DNA of 11,900 bases from Candidatus Cloacimonadota bacterium (GTDB taxonomy: Bacteria > Cloacimonadota > Cloacimonadia > Cloacimonadales > TCS61). Below the pieces are notes generated by a model, which saw only the letters and a list, made by a program, of their open reading frames with translations, searched no databases and had not been told where the DNA came from. The translations under genes were made by a program, and so were the position numbers. The stretch is from the NCBI GenBank assembly GCA_030628755.1, contig DAOVQH010000040.1, positions 1 through 11,900 of the forward strand, given 5' to 3'. Below are positions 6,801-11,580 of the stretch, one piece after another. The stretch's first letter is position 1. Every line of letters begins with the position of its first letter.

Positions 6801-7571
6801 CCCCAATCATCAAAAACAAATGAAAATGCACTTGCAATAATTTTTGGGATTGAAAGATATAAAAATGTTTCCAGTGTAACTCATGCCACCCGTGATGCAA
6901 ATTTCGTTAAAGAATATTTGAATAAAACAATTGGGATTAAAGAAAGTAATATTTACCATAAAACGAATGATGATGTTGGTAAAGCAGAATTTGACAAAGT
7001 ATTTTCCAAAGGCGGCTGGCTGGATAAAAGAGTGAAAGAAGGAAAAACTGAAATTTATTTTTATTATGCCGGTCATGGTGCACCGGATATAAAGCAGAAC
7101 AAAGCTTATCTAATTCCTTATGATGGCGACCCCAATTATGCTTCACAGACAGGTTATGAACTTGGTAAACTCTATTCAAACCTGGCAGATTTGGGAGCAA
7201 AATCGGTAACTGTATTTCTGGATGCCTGTTTCAGCGGTGCAAACAGAGAAAGTGAAATGTTGCTTGCAGATGCCCGTCCCATATTTATCGTAGTAGAGGG
7301 ACCTGCTGCTCACGGAATCACAGTATTTTCCGCAACAAGTAGTAAAGAGATATCATCTGCGTGGCCTGAGAAAAAACACGGATTATTCTCGTACTTTCTG
7401 ATGAAAGGATTGCAGGGTGAAGCCGACCTGAATAACGACAATAAACTTTCAATCAAAGAACTGGGAGATTATATTCAGCAGAATGTATCTGAAAGAGCAG
7501 GTTTTCTGGATCGTGAACAGACACCTCAATTGATAACTGATGACGAAAACAGGATTTTGATAAATTATTGA
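3864..7571 (+). CDS. In-frame fusion: AAG-like DNA glycosylase domain plus secreted caspase-like protein
   Basis: This uninterrupted frame of 1235 codons holds two unlike halves. Residues 1-309 resemble alkyladenine DNA glycosylase (AAG/MPG). RITEIEFYL matches the family's RIVETEAYL, YGGILIRAIE matches VLLRALEP, EGPCNVVNQIL matches SGPSKLCQAL, and KPYRYLL matches KPLRFYV. Counterparts of the human active-site Glu125, Tyr127, His136 and Arg182 would be E48, Y50, H62 and R111. Residue 310 onward starts with a signal peptide (MKKTLINILIIFIISNLYS), out of place inside a protein, and continues as a C14 caspase-like protein described in the 4791-7571 entry. I think these were two genes, or still give two products. 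The junction is a run of nine A's (4783-4791); one A fewer gives a TGA that overlaps the internal ATG. No in-frame start lies upstream of 3864 before a TAA at 3837. The first half is visibly richer in A+T (Lys, Asn, Ile) than the C-terminal half. Confidence 0.75.
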   Translation: MELLNKLNKIHELKNEKIEEAFNEVAEEILYNYLLKINGNEYRITEIEFYLHCDGHLDPYVHKNKRQKDFKKWYFHRYKKSDKLKVGNYKGLDITFGKGKNCKVYGGILIRAIEKYDDTNKYTEGPCNVVNQILKVFKIDKNDKEEYRKFVEDVEKIGIFENNKINKKISLIYPSSSEKKNDKNDIVYKCPRKGLNIKSNSNSHWEEYVMKPYRYLLDPRKTTKERNLLTLGLIHEIHNIKIKNIDDVINKFNTLNINFPKFRKTTIERYESAYQFGYKLDYKREKKDLKSLKYPKCILYGLLNEGEKKMKKTLINILIIFIISNLYSIGKNENIELPKIPIYIEGDYPTFNHSYFKEVSTPNESIYNFQIVKKKSDIGASLGTRIFTILLGIVAGGYVGYLIGDNNEVPVIGSIIGAYSVGGSFALGFETTILNRLNRDVKIRTEYKLYLKKQNEKSDKLLDYKKERAGISYSFIGVPAGIIGTIVFGTGPALGYYYAFSSTQSDVDIPLKSNDLDIMFSKTNLVKKDYLNLLEKIKIYNQPFIKPNFSVKEKNKLNNFIKPKNEFETTKQYQERIVREQIKEKEKITEYEQKVKIAQENQEIMRYTLLQEIKEEISEIEFTKSYDFKMSNYNADKQSFFFNITGVEKKIVVPIANAPAFKENVSNFSVQKIFKPTLNGIWVAVNDDYVLINTKTDEIIPWEGEIPIYVETAVENPPILSASVKLIEPSGEGYLDAEETAIIKVTLTNSGKGTAKKTRISLFQQKGSTLYYDVSNTINEILSNQSITYEFKLTVPENIESGNVEFKISFLEEQGFEPSPLTFTAQTRAMLKPDLHIVDFGVDDANRDGKISKGETADITIRIQNKGQGKAKNVSLDVAEDRLVNVFIISEKHFELGNLESGESKDITFTISTNKRVSDVVNINFNIREKRPKFSIEDTITLELEKTQKQLKPIVFVGKDVKTEIIDVTDLSIDIEQDIPQSSKTNENALAIIFGIERYKNVSSVTHATRDANFVKEYLNKTIGIKESNIYHKTNDDVGKAEFDKVFSKGGWLDKRVKEGKTEIYFYYAGHGAPDIKQNKAYLIPYDGDPNYASQTGYELGKLYSNLADLGAKSVTVFLDACFSGANRESEMLLADARPIFIVVEGPAAHGITVFSATSSKEISSAWPEKKHGLFSYFLMKGLQGEADLNNDNKLSIKELGDYIQQNVSERAGFLDREQTPQLITDDENRILINY
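4776..4794 (+). promoter_or_regulatory. Internal ribosome binding site and A9 run between the two halves
   Basis: AAGGAG (4777-4782) lies 8 nt before ATG 4791-4793, an excellent start signal in the middle of the long frame. The spacer plus the A of ATG makes nine consecutive A's (4783-4791). Removing one A changes AAA AAA ATG to AAA AAA TGA, a stop overlapping the start as ATGA, a common arrangement of coupled genes. Adding one A also ends the first frame soon after, at a TAA. A9 runs are known sites of polymerase slippage in other bacteria, and also of sequencing indels. Confidence 0.65.
4791..7571 (+). CDS. Secreted caspase-like (peptidase C14) protein with CARDB-like domains, internal start
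   Basis: From the internal ATG the product is 926 aa (numbering here from that ATG). Residues 1-19 form a signal peptide. Gly-rich hydrophobic stretches at about 67-115 and 160-190 may be membrane segments. A Lys/Glu-rich helical part contains EFETTKQYQERI. Two CARDB-like beta domains follow, from about 408 (SVKLIEPSGEGYLDAEETA) and about 523 (DANRDGKISKGE). The C-terminal 250 residues are a caspase fold: ALAIIFGIERY, the His motif YYAGHG (H762) and the Cys motif DACFSG (C813), so the catalytic dyad is intact. Two EF-hand-like loops, DANRDGKISKGE (535-546) and DLNNDNKLSIKE (879-890), suggest calcium binding, as in metacaspases. It is probably a periplasmic or surface cysteine peptidase cutting after Arg/Lys, but specificity is inference. 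The DUF4384 gene follows 188 nt downstream. Confidence 0.8.
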   Translation: MKKTLINILIIFIISNLYSIGKNENIELPKIPIYIEGDYPTFNHSYFKEVSTPNESIYNFQIVKKKSDIGASLGTRIFTILLGIVAGGYVGYLIGDNNEVPVIGSIIGAYSVGGSFALGFETTILNRLNRDVKIRTEYKLYLKKQNEKSDKLLDYKKERAGISYSFIGVPAGIIGTIVFGTGPALGYYYAFSSTQSDVDIPLKSNDLDIMFSKTNLVKKDYLNLLEKIKIYNQPFIKPNFSVKEKNKLNNFIKPKNEFETTKQYQERIVREQIKEKEKITEYEQKVKIAQENQEIMRYTLLQEIKEEISEIEFTKSYDFKMSNYNADKQSFFFNITGVEKKIVVPIANAPAFKENVSNFSVQKIFKPTLNGIWVAVNDDYVLINTKTDEIIPWEGEIPIYVETAVENPPILSASVKLIEPSGEGYLDAEETAIIKVTLTNSGKGTAKKTRISLFQQKGSTLYYDVSNTINEILSNQSITYEFKLTVPENIESGNVEFKISFLEEQGFEPSPLTFTAQTRAMLKPDLHIVDFGVDDANRDGKISKGETADITIRIQNKGQGKAKNVSLDVAEDRLVNVFIISEKHFELGNLESGESKDITFTISTNKRVSDVVNINFNIREKRPKFSIEDTITLELEKTQKQLKPIVFVGKDVKTEIIDVTDLSIDIEQDIPQSSKTNENALAIIFGIERYKNVSSVTHATRDANFVKEYLNKTIGIKESNIYHKTNDDVGKAEFDKVFSKGGWLDKRVKEGKTEIYFYYAGHGAPDIKQNKAYLIPYDGDPNYASQTGYELGKLYSNLADLGAKSVTVFLDACFSGANRESEMLLADARPIFIVVEGPAAHGITVFSATSSKEISSAWPEKKHGLFSYFLMKGLQGEADLNNDNKLSIKELGDYIQQNVSERAGFLDREQTPQLITDDENRILINY

Positions 7572-7575
7572 TCGT

Positions 7576-7619
7576 GAATTGCTTCGAGTCGATTAGCAAG
7601 TATCGACTCGATACAATTC
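7576..7619. repeat. Nested hairpin just after the caspase stop codon
   Basis: CGAGTCGAT (7585-7593) pairs perfectly with ATCGACTCG (7602-7610) around TAGCAAGT. An outer stem GAATTG (7576-7581) with CAATTC (7614-7619) flanks it across a 3x3 internal loop. It starts 4 nt after the TGA at 7569-7571. It might slow or end transcription or protect the 3' end, but it has no U-tract. The stem is related to the hairpin at 3297-3321. Confidence 0.6.
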
Positions 7620-7655
7620 GTCGTAGAACCTCCGCAACGGTTAAAGTGTTGAGTA

Positions 7656-7686
7656 GCAAGACCAGCCAGAGGCTGGCAAGCCTTGC
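7656..7686. repeat. Hairpin with GCC/GGC-CAAGC signature
   Basis: CCAGCC (7662-7667) pairs with GGCTGG (7671-7676) around AGA, inside an outer stem GCAAG (7656-7660) with CTTGC (7682-7686). Related copies are at 3162-3179 and 3563-3590. The rest of the 188-bp gap between the caspase and DUF4384 genes shows no clear promoter. Confidence 0.55.
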
Positions 7687-7759
7687 GAATGGTTGGAGAG
7701 ATGTTAGATGAGAGACGATGGGCGGTTTACATGCTTGAAAGGTGAAAGAAAGGATTTTT

Positions 7760-8587
7760 ATGAAATATTTTATATTTATTTTTTTGTTAATTTCTTCAAC
7801 ATGTTTCGCACAAAATTTAGTTCCACAGATCAATGACCTTGGTGATGGCTGGTTTGAGGTTACTTCTTCTGTTGTAATCGAGAATATTACTCCGCAGGAA
7901 GCTAAAAAATTGGCAATTCAGAAAGCCTGTCAGATTGCAATCGAACAATTTTCCGGCGTCGAAGTTACAGGTAGAACTTCTTTAATTGAGGTAGAAAGCG
8001 GGAGTAAGGTTACAATCGATCATTTCTCAAAATTGACAAATCAGACATCTCAAGGAATCATCTTGAAAAAGGAAATTCTAAGAGAAGAGAATATAACCAA
8101 AAATAACATTTTATATAAAAGCGTTACTGTAAAAGTAAAGGTGGGAAAACAGGAAGGTAAACGAGATCCTTTCTTTACGTTAGAAGCCACGTTAAATAAA
8201 GATTATTATAAAGAAGGTGAAGAACTCGAATTAGAAATTACTACTTCTAAAGATTGCTATTTAACGATTTTAAATATAATGTCAGATGAAAATGTAACAA
8301 CCATTTTTCCAAACAAATACAGGAAAGATAATTTTGTAAAAGCAAATCAGGTATTCAAGTTGCCGGACGAGAAGGATAAATCATTGGGGATAAAGTTCAA
8401 GGTTGGCTTATTGCCTGATAAAGAAGAAGATACTGAGATTATAAAGATTTTAGCCACAAAAGAACCGGTGAATCTCCAAATTGTTTCAGACTATAAATCA
8501 GCACTTGAGTCTTTACAAAATTGGTTAGTTACAATTCCAAGAAGTCATATTGAAGAAGTTGATTTGCAGTATTATATTTATAAATGA
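7760..8587 (+). CDS. Secreted DUF4384 domain protein with LPP20/FlgT-like N-terminal half
   Basis: The ATG at 7760 is chosen over an upstream in-frame GTG (7742) because AAAGGA lies 5 nt before it and the protein then begins directly with a signal peptide (MKYFIFIFLLISSTCFA, cut before QNL). The mature part has two domains. Residues about 22-130 contain an alanine-rich helix (ITPQEAKKLAIQKACQIAIEQFSG) followed by strands, resembling LPP20/FlgT-N-type envelope domains. Residues about 136-230 resemble DUF4384: YKEGEELELEITTSKDCYLTILNI, then FPNKY. The product is 275 aa and soluble after export. To my knowledge DUF4384 often occurs with caspase-like domains, on the same chain or next door, which fits the gene 188 nt upstream on the same strand. 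A role as regulator, adaptor or substrate-sensing partner of the caspase is inference. The family call is moderate; no enzymatic residues are seen. Confidence 0.75.
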   Translation: MKYFIFIFLLISSTCFAQNLVPQINDLGDGWFEVTSSVVIENITPQEAKKLAIQKACQIAIEQFSGVEVTGRTSLIEVESGSKVTIDHFSKLTNQTSQGIILKKEILREENITKNNILYKSVTVKVKVGKQEGKRDPFFTLEATLNKDYYKEGEELELEITTSKDCYLTILNIMSDENVTTIFPNKYRKDNFVKANQVFKLPDEKDKSLGIKFKVGLLPDKEEDTEIIKILATKEPVNLQIVSDYKSALESLQNWLVTIPRSHIEEVDLQYYIYK

Positions 8588-8609
8588 AACCTTCGCTGCA
8601 ACCTTGTGC

Positions 8610-8662
8610 AACCTTGAAAAAGTTTACCAGAGAGAATCTTGCTTATAAACCTTTTCAAGGTT
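8610..8662. repeat. Long AT-rich hairpin after the DUF4384 gene
   Basis: AACCTTGAAAA (8610-8620) and GTTTA (8622-8626) pair with TAAAC (8646-8650) and TTTTCAAGGTT (8652-8662), giving 16 pairs and one A-C mismatch. It begins 22 nt after the stop and could mark the transcript end. It lacks a U-tract, so terminator function is uncertain. GAGAGAATC (8630-8638) in the loop is also a perfect complement of GATTCTCTC (8679-8687), an alternative pairing. Confidence 0.55.
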
Positions 8663-8686
8663 ATCCTGAGAAGCCGCTGATTCTCT

Positions 8687-8807
8687 CGTTCCCAAACTTT
8701 TAACCTGTTGGATAACAGGTCCCGTTTGGGAACGTAGTTGACCATAAAACTTTTACCATGTTGGATAACAAGGCCTGTTTTGCGTTCCCAAGAAAAACTT
8801 GGGAACG
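8687..8807. repeat. Three consecutive hairpins, two with hairpin inserts in their loops
   Basis: CGTTCCCAAAC (8687-8697) pairs perfectly with GTTTGGGAACG (8724-8734). Its loop holds a second hairpin, ACCTGTT (8703-8709) with AACAGGT (8714-8720), loop GGAT. AAAAC (8746-8750) pairs with GTTTT (8777-8781) and has a similar insert (TGTT GGAT AACA core). CGTTCCCAAG (8783-8792) pairs with CTTGGGAACG (8798-8807). The first two stems match those at 2927-2979, where the loops are only TCCC and TCCT. Confidence 0.75.
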
Positions 8808-8830
8808 AGGACGTAATGAGAGAGAAACAA

Positions 8831-8907
8831 AACCCTGAACCCAGAACCCAGAACCCAGAACCTTGAACCCTGAACCCAGAACCCAGAACCCAGAACCTTG
8901 AACCTTC
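8831..8907. repeat. Tandem array of 11 heptamers with a 35-bp higher-order period
   Basis: There are eleven 7-bp units. The first ten form two identical blocks of five: AACCCTG, three copies of AACCCAG, then AACCTTG. AACCTTC closes the array. It uses the same unit family and strand as the array at 3603-3742 and ends 7 bp before the stop of the small gene on the other strand. Confidence 0.92.
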
Positions 8908-8913
8908 AGTATT

Positions 8914-9312
8914 CTATTCTTCTTTTTTCTCTTCTTCTACTTTTTCTTCTTCTTCTTTTTGTTTGCCTTCATCGAGGAGATTTTTCGTACCTTCAATTAA
9001 ACCTTCAAAAACATCTTTAGTAAAGTGTGCAAATCTTGGTGCATTTACTTTAATAGCTTCTACGATGGTTTTACTTGCTTTTTTTGCAAATTCTTTAGTT
9101 GAAGGTTTAGCTTTCTTGTATCCTTCTTTAGCACCTTGCAGAGCTTCTTTTGCCAGGGTTTGAACTTTTTCTTTAGTGTTCAGATCCTCATCTTTAGTTG
9201 TTTTAATAATTTCTTTAGTGATAGAACCTACAACCTTCACCACATCTTCTCCAGCATGATAGGCTTTTATAACACCTTCACGAACTGTTTTGGTAACTTT
9301 GCTTTCTTCCAT
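8914..9312 (-). CDS. Small Lys/Glu-rich helical protein of unknown function
   Basis: The product is 132 aa from the ATG at 9312, chosen because AGGGAGG (9318-9324) lies 5 nt upstream. A longer frame from TTG at 9351 would bury that site inside the coding sequence. There is no signal peptide or membrane segment. The sequence begins MEESKVTKTVREGVIKAYHAGED, then ITKEIIKTTK and repeated amphipathic pieces (AKEALQGAKEGYKKA, FAKKASKTIVEAIK, VFEGLIEGTKNLLDEG), ending in a Glu/Lys tail. This looks like a helical cytoplasmic protein with loose heptad or 11-residue periodicity, as in apolipoprotein-like or LEA-like stress proteins. It may belong to a small DUF (DUF6781 comes to mind), but I cannot confirm that. 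It is the last gene of the dnaJ-rsmE-cca run, 107 nt after cca. Confidence 0.75.
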   Translation of the reverse strand: MEESKVTKTVREGVIKAYHAGEDVVKVVGSITKEIIKTTKDEDLNTKEKVQTLAKEALQGAKEGYKKAKPSTKEFAKKASKTIVEAIKVNAPRFAHFTKDVFEGLIEGTKNLLDEGKQKEEEEKVEEEKKEE

Positions 9313-9317
9313 TTTTT

Positions 9318-9324
9318 CCTCCCT
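9318..9324 (-). promoter_or_regulatory. Strong ribosome binding site deciding the small gene's start
   Basis: AGGGAGG on the minus strand, 5 nt before ATG 9312, fits the 16S anti-Shine-Dalgarno nearly perfectly and argues for separate, efficient translation of this gene. Confidence 0.75.
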
Positions 9325-9379
9325 GTCCTCCGTAGCTTTCTTGATCTCCAAAGTTTTAACAAAGGAGATAGCGCAGGAG

Positions 9380-9416
9380 GGCTGTCACGGCGTATCCGGC
9401 AGTTGCCGGAGAAGCC
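9380..9416. repeat. GC-rich nested hairpin between cca and the small gene
   Basis: TCCGGC (9395-9400) pairs with GCCGGA (9405-9410) around AGTT, inside a weaker GGCT (9380-9383) with AGCC (9413-9416). It lies directly after the cca stop on the minus strand and is far richer in G+C than its surroundings. It may attenuate read-through or be another palindromic repeat. There is no U-tract. Confidence 0.5.
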
Positions 9417-9419
9417 GGG

Positions 9420-10769
9420 CTAATTATTTTTTTCTAATTCTATTTTATTTAGAATTTCTTTTTTGCTCCAATCAGGGTGTTCATACCATATATTCTCTGC
9501 CATTTTTAGAATTTCACCAATTTTTTTTCCGGGAGACATTTTAAAATAATCCATAATATCTTTTCCTGCAACAGGCATGGTTCTTTCCTTAAATTCATTT
9601 TTAATTTTGTCTATTCTTTTTTTGATTTCAGGGATAAAATCAGGTTTGTTATACTCGGTTTTGTGACAATTCTTATCTATATGAATGAATTCCAGAAGCA
9701 GGTCGAGTTTATTTCCCAGCTCGGAAACCAACTTCATTATAAATTTTGTATTTAGAAGTTCAAGGTCTTTTCCCAGATAGTTCAGTCGTGCATGATTTCT
9801 TATTAGAAGAGCAACATCTCTCGTCAAATTATTAGAGAATTTCAAGCGTTTCAGGATAGCTTTTGCTATTAAAGCACTTTGTGGTTCATGATCAGGGAAT
9901 TCAAATCCTGTATCTGTTTTTATTCGCACCTGCTTTTTAGCTATATCGTGAAGTAAAGCAGCGAGTCTCAGGTTCGATTGTGGTTGGACAGCATCAAGAA
10001 CTTTTAAAGTGTGAGTAAAGACATCGAGATCATCTGGTTTTTTGTTCTCCAGGTCGATTATTTCATAAATTTCCGGGATAAGATTTTTCATCAGTACGAA
10101 GTCTATTAGCATTTGAACTGCTTTTGAAGGTTGATTGGAAAGAAGCATTTTGGAAAGTTCATCTCTTCTTCTTTCCCATGAGATGAATTCTAATTTATCT
10201 GCGTTTTCTTTAATTCCTGTTTCAGTTTCCTGTTCGATTTTAAAATCCAGTTGAACAGCAAATCGGACAGCACGCAGCATTCGGAGTGGGTCTTCTCCAA
10301 AAATTATTTCCGGGTCAGAAGTTGAGCGGATAATTTTATTTTCAATATCAGAAATTCCCTTTCCTGTTATATCGGAAATTTCTCCTGTAACGATATTCAT
10401 TATAAGAGAATTAATCGTGAAATCTCTTCGATAGACATCATCTTTCAAGCTTCCAACTTCCACATCGGGTTTACGAGAATGCTCTTGATATTCCTCTTTA
10501 CGTGTCATCACAAATTCTACCTGATGGTTATTTATGCCCACTATTGCAGTTCCGAATCTTGTAAAGAAAAGCGGCTTTGAAGAAACTCCTTTTTCGTACA
10601 GAAATCGTGCCAGTTCATTACCTCCATTTTCCAGTTCAACTACAATGTCCATATCTTTACTGGTCTTACCCATTACATGGTCGCGAACATATCCGCCAAC
10701 AATATAAGTTTTATTTTCAAATAGAGTTCCTTTGATGGTGTCTGTAATAATTTTTAGTATTTTTTCCAT
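9420..10769 (-). CDS. cca: CCA-adding tRNA nucleotidyltransferase / poly(A) polymerase family, with HD domain
   Basis: This 449-aa class II nucleotidyltransferase should add or repair the 3'-CCA end of tRNAs in the cytoplasm. The N-terminal catalytic domain has YIVGGYVRD (GG at 25-26) and the metal-binding pair D39 and D41 in KDMDIVVE. RRDFTINSL follows at about 115 and DPLRMLRAVRFA at about 160, the usual nucleotide-selection and neck motifs. An HD domain follows, LAALLHDIAKK with H274-D275, as in many bacterial CCA enzymes. The C-terminal MPVAGKDIMDYFKMSPGKKIGEIL is the standard tail motif. Poly(A) polymerase and CCA enzymes cannot be separated with certainty by motif alone, but the HD domain and tail favour CCA addition. 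The start is one base after the rsmE stop (TAA-A-ATG) and lacks a strong Shine-Dalgarno, so it is probably translated by coupling to rsmE. Confidence 0.88.
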   Translation of the reverse strand: MEKILKIITDTIKGTLFENKTYIVGGYVRDHVMGKTSKDMDIVVELENGGNELARFLYEKGVSSKPLFFTRFGTAIVGINNHQVEFVMTRKEEYQEHSRKPDVEVGSLKDDVYRRDFTINSLIMNIVTGEISDITGKGISDIENKIIRSTSDPEIIFGEDPLRMLRAVRFAVQLDFKIEQETETGIKENADKLEFISWERRRDELSKMLLSNQPSKAVQMLIDFVLMKNLIPEIYEIIDLENKKPDDLDVFTHTLKVLDAVQPQSNLRLAALLHDIAKKQVRIKTDTGFEFPDHEPQSALIAKAILKRLKFSNNLTRDVALLIRNHARLNYLGKDLELLNTKFIMKLVSELGNKLDLLLEFIHIDKNCHKTEYNKPDFIPEIKKRIDKIKNEFKERTMPVAGKDIMDYFKMSPGKKIGEILKMAENIWYEHPDWSKKEILNKIELEKNN

Positions 10770-10770
10770 T

Positions 10771-11508
10771 TTAGTAATATTCCGGATTTTTATTTAGGTA
10801 ATATCCCAGAAGTTGGGAAGCAGCAGTTATGGCAGCAGTTTCTGCCCTCAGGATATGATTTCCCAGAGTAAATGTTAGAACCCTTTTCTCGAGCAAGAAG
10901 TCAATTTCATCATTATCAAATCCACCTTCAGGACCAATAATGATGCAGATTGGTTTCTCGCTGTAATTTTGTGCGATTCTGGTTAGAAGATCGTGTTTTC
11001 CAATTTCCAGGGCAACTACTGGTTGGAATCCTGAATTGTTGGTTCTTTCGATGAGTTTGTTCAAAGTGGATACTTCATGGATTTTTGGCAGGAAAGCATT
11101 ATCGCATTGTTTGATAGCAGAAATGGCAACTTTTTTAAACTTTTCGATAGTTTTTTTAGTTCCTTGCCGAACAGTTCTTTTTGTAACAATAGGAAAAAAA
11201 TCTTTCACTCCAAGTTCAGTGAGCTTTTCTACTATGAGGGAATCATGTTTATTTTTGAGCAGCGGGAAGGCTACTGCAATTGTTGGTGTTGATTGTTTCT
11301 CTTCTTTGATTTCTGAAATAAGAACCTTTGACTCCATTTTATTTATATCTTTAATTTTTGCTTTTGCCAGGAGACCTTTTCCATTAGTAAGAAGGATTTC
11401 GTCATTTATTTTTTTTCGGAAGACGTGAGTGATATGGTGAAACTCTTCACCACTGATTACAATGCTGGCATCACCTATAGTGAGCTGTGGTACAAAAAAT
11501 CCAGGCAT
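10771..11508 (-). CDS. rsmE: 16S rRNA (uracil-1498-N3)-methyltransferase RsmE
   Basis: The product is 245 aa, the normal length for RsmE, which methylates N3 of U1498 in 16S rRNA within the assembled 30S subunit, using S-adenosylmethionine. It starts with the PUA-like N-terminal part (MPGFFVPQ, then GEEFHHITHVFRKK). VEKLTELGVKDFFPI and the SPOUT trefoil-knot motifs IIIGPEGGF (GPEGG 192-196) and LRAETAAI (220-227) follow, the latter in place of the commoner LRTETA. The usual EQ-S/C-GR segment is written IKQCDNAFLPKI, a mild variation. The ATG at 11508 is supported by AGGGGAG 5 nt upstream. It follows dnaJ by 72 nt and overlaps no gene; cca starts 1 nt after its stop. dnaJ followed by rsmE is a familiar order from heat-shock operons (dnaK-dnaJ-prmA-rsmE), here without prmA. 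Confidence 0.95.
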   Translation of the reverse strand: MPGFFVPQLTIGDASIVISGEEFHHITHVFRKKINDEILLTNGKGLLAKAKIKDINKMESKVLISEIKEEKQSTPTIAVAFPLLKNKHDSLIVEKLTELGVKDFFPIVTKRTVRQGTKKTIEKFKKVAISAIKQCDNAFLPKIHEVSTLNKLIERTNNSGFQPVVALEIGKHDLLTRIAQNYSEKPICIIIGPEGGFDNDEIDFLLEKRVLTFTLGNHILRAETAAITAASQLLGYYLNKNPEYY

Positions 11509-11513
11509 TCAAA

Positions 11514-11544
11514 CTCCCCTGACCCCTCTTTAACTAAAGAGGGG
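11514..11544. repeat. Perfect 10-bp palindrome carrying the rsmE ribosome binding site
   Basis: CCCCTCTTTA (11523-11532) pairs with TAAAGAGGGG (11535-11544), with only AC between, so the top pair probably opens to a 4-nt loop. On the minus strand the palindrome runs into GTCAGGGGAG, whose end (AGGGGAG, 11514-11520) is the Shine-Dalgarno of rsmE. The hairpin may also mark the dnaJ 3' end. From memory the same kind of sequence is a dispersed intergenic repeat in other genomes; I cannot verify this here. Confidence 0.65.
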
Positions 11545-11580
11545 AAATCTTTAGGGTTTAATTCTGTACTTTTTCTCATT

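Larger units (their letters stand above)
8588..8913. other. Gene-free convergent region of hairpins and heptamers
   Basis: This 326-bp stretch separates the convergent DUF4384 gene and the small Lys/Glu-rich gene. It contains a perfect tandem duplication of TGCAACCTTG (8597-8606, 8607-8616), a 17-bp hairpin, three loop-expanded palindromes and a heptamer array. No protein frame or RNA gene is supported. Confidence 0.7.

Noticed and set aside
6810..7200. Minus-strand frames opposite the caspase domain
   Set aside because: They are antisense shadows of a well-supported catalytic domain on the plus strand.
7576..7619. Intrinsic terminator after the caspase gene
   Set aside because: The stem is strong but no U-tract follows; it was kept only as a hairpin repeat.
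7742..7759. GTG start six codons upstream for the DUF4384 protein
   Set aside because: It would put KERIF ahead of a normal signal peptide; the ATG at 7760 has its own AAAGGA.
9313..9351. N-terminal extension of the small protein from TTG at 9351
   Set aside because: The AGGGAGG site 5 nt before ATG 9312 would be inside the coding region; the ATG start is clearly better.
11036..11428. 130-codon plus-strand frame opposite rsmE
   Set aside because: It is antisense to a clearly recognised gene, with no Shine-Dalgarno or protein-like motifs.
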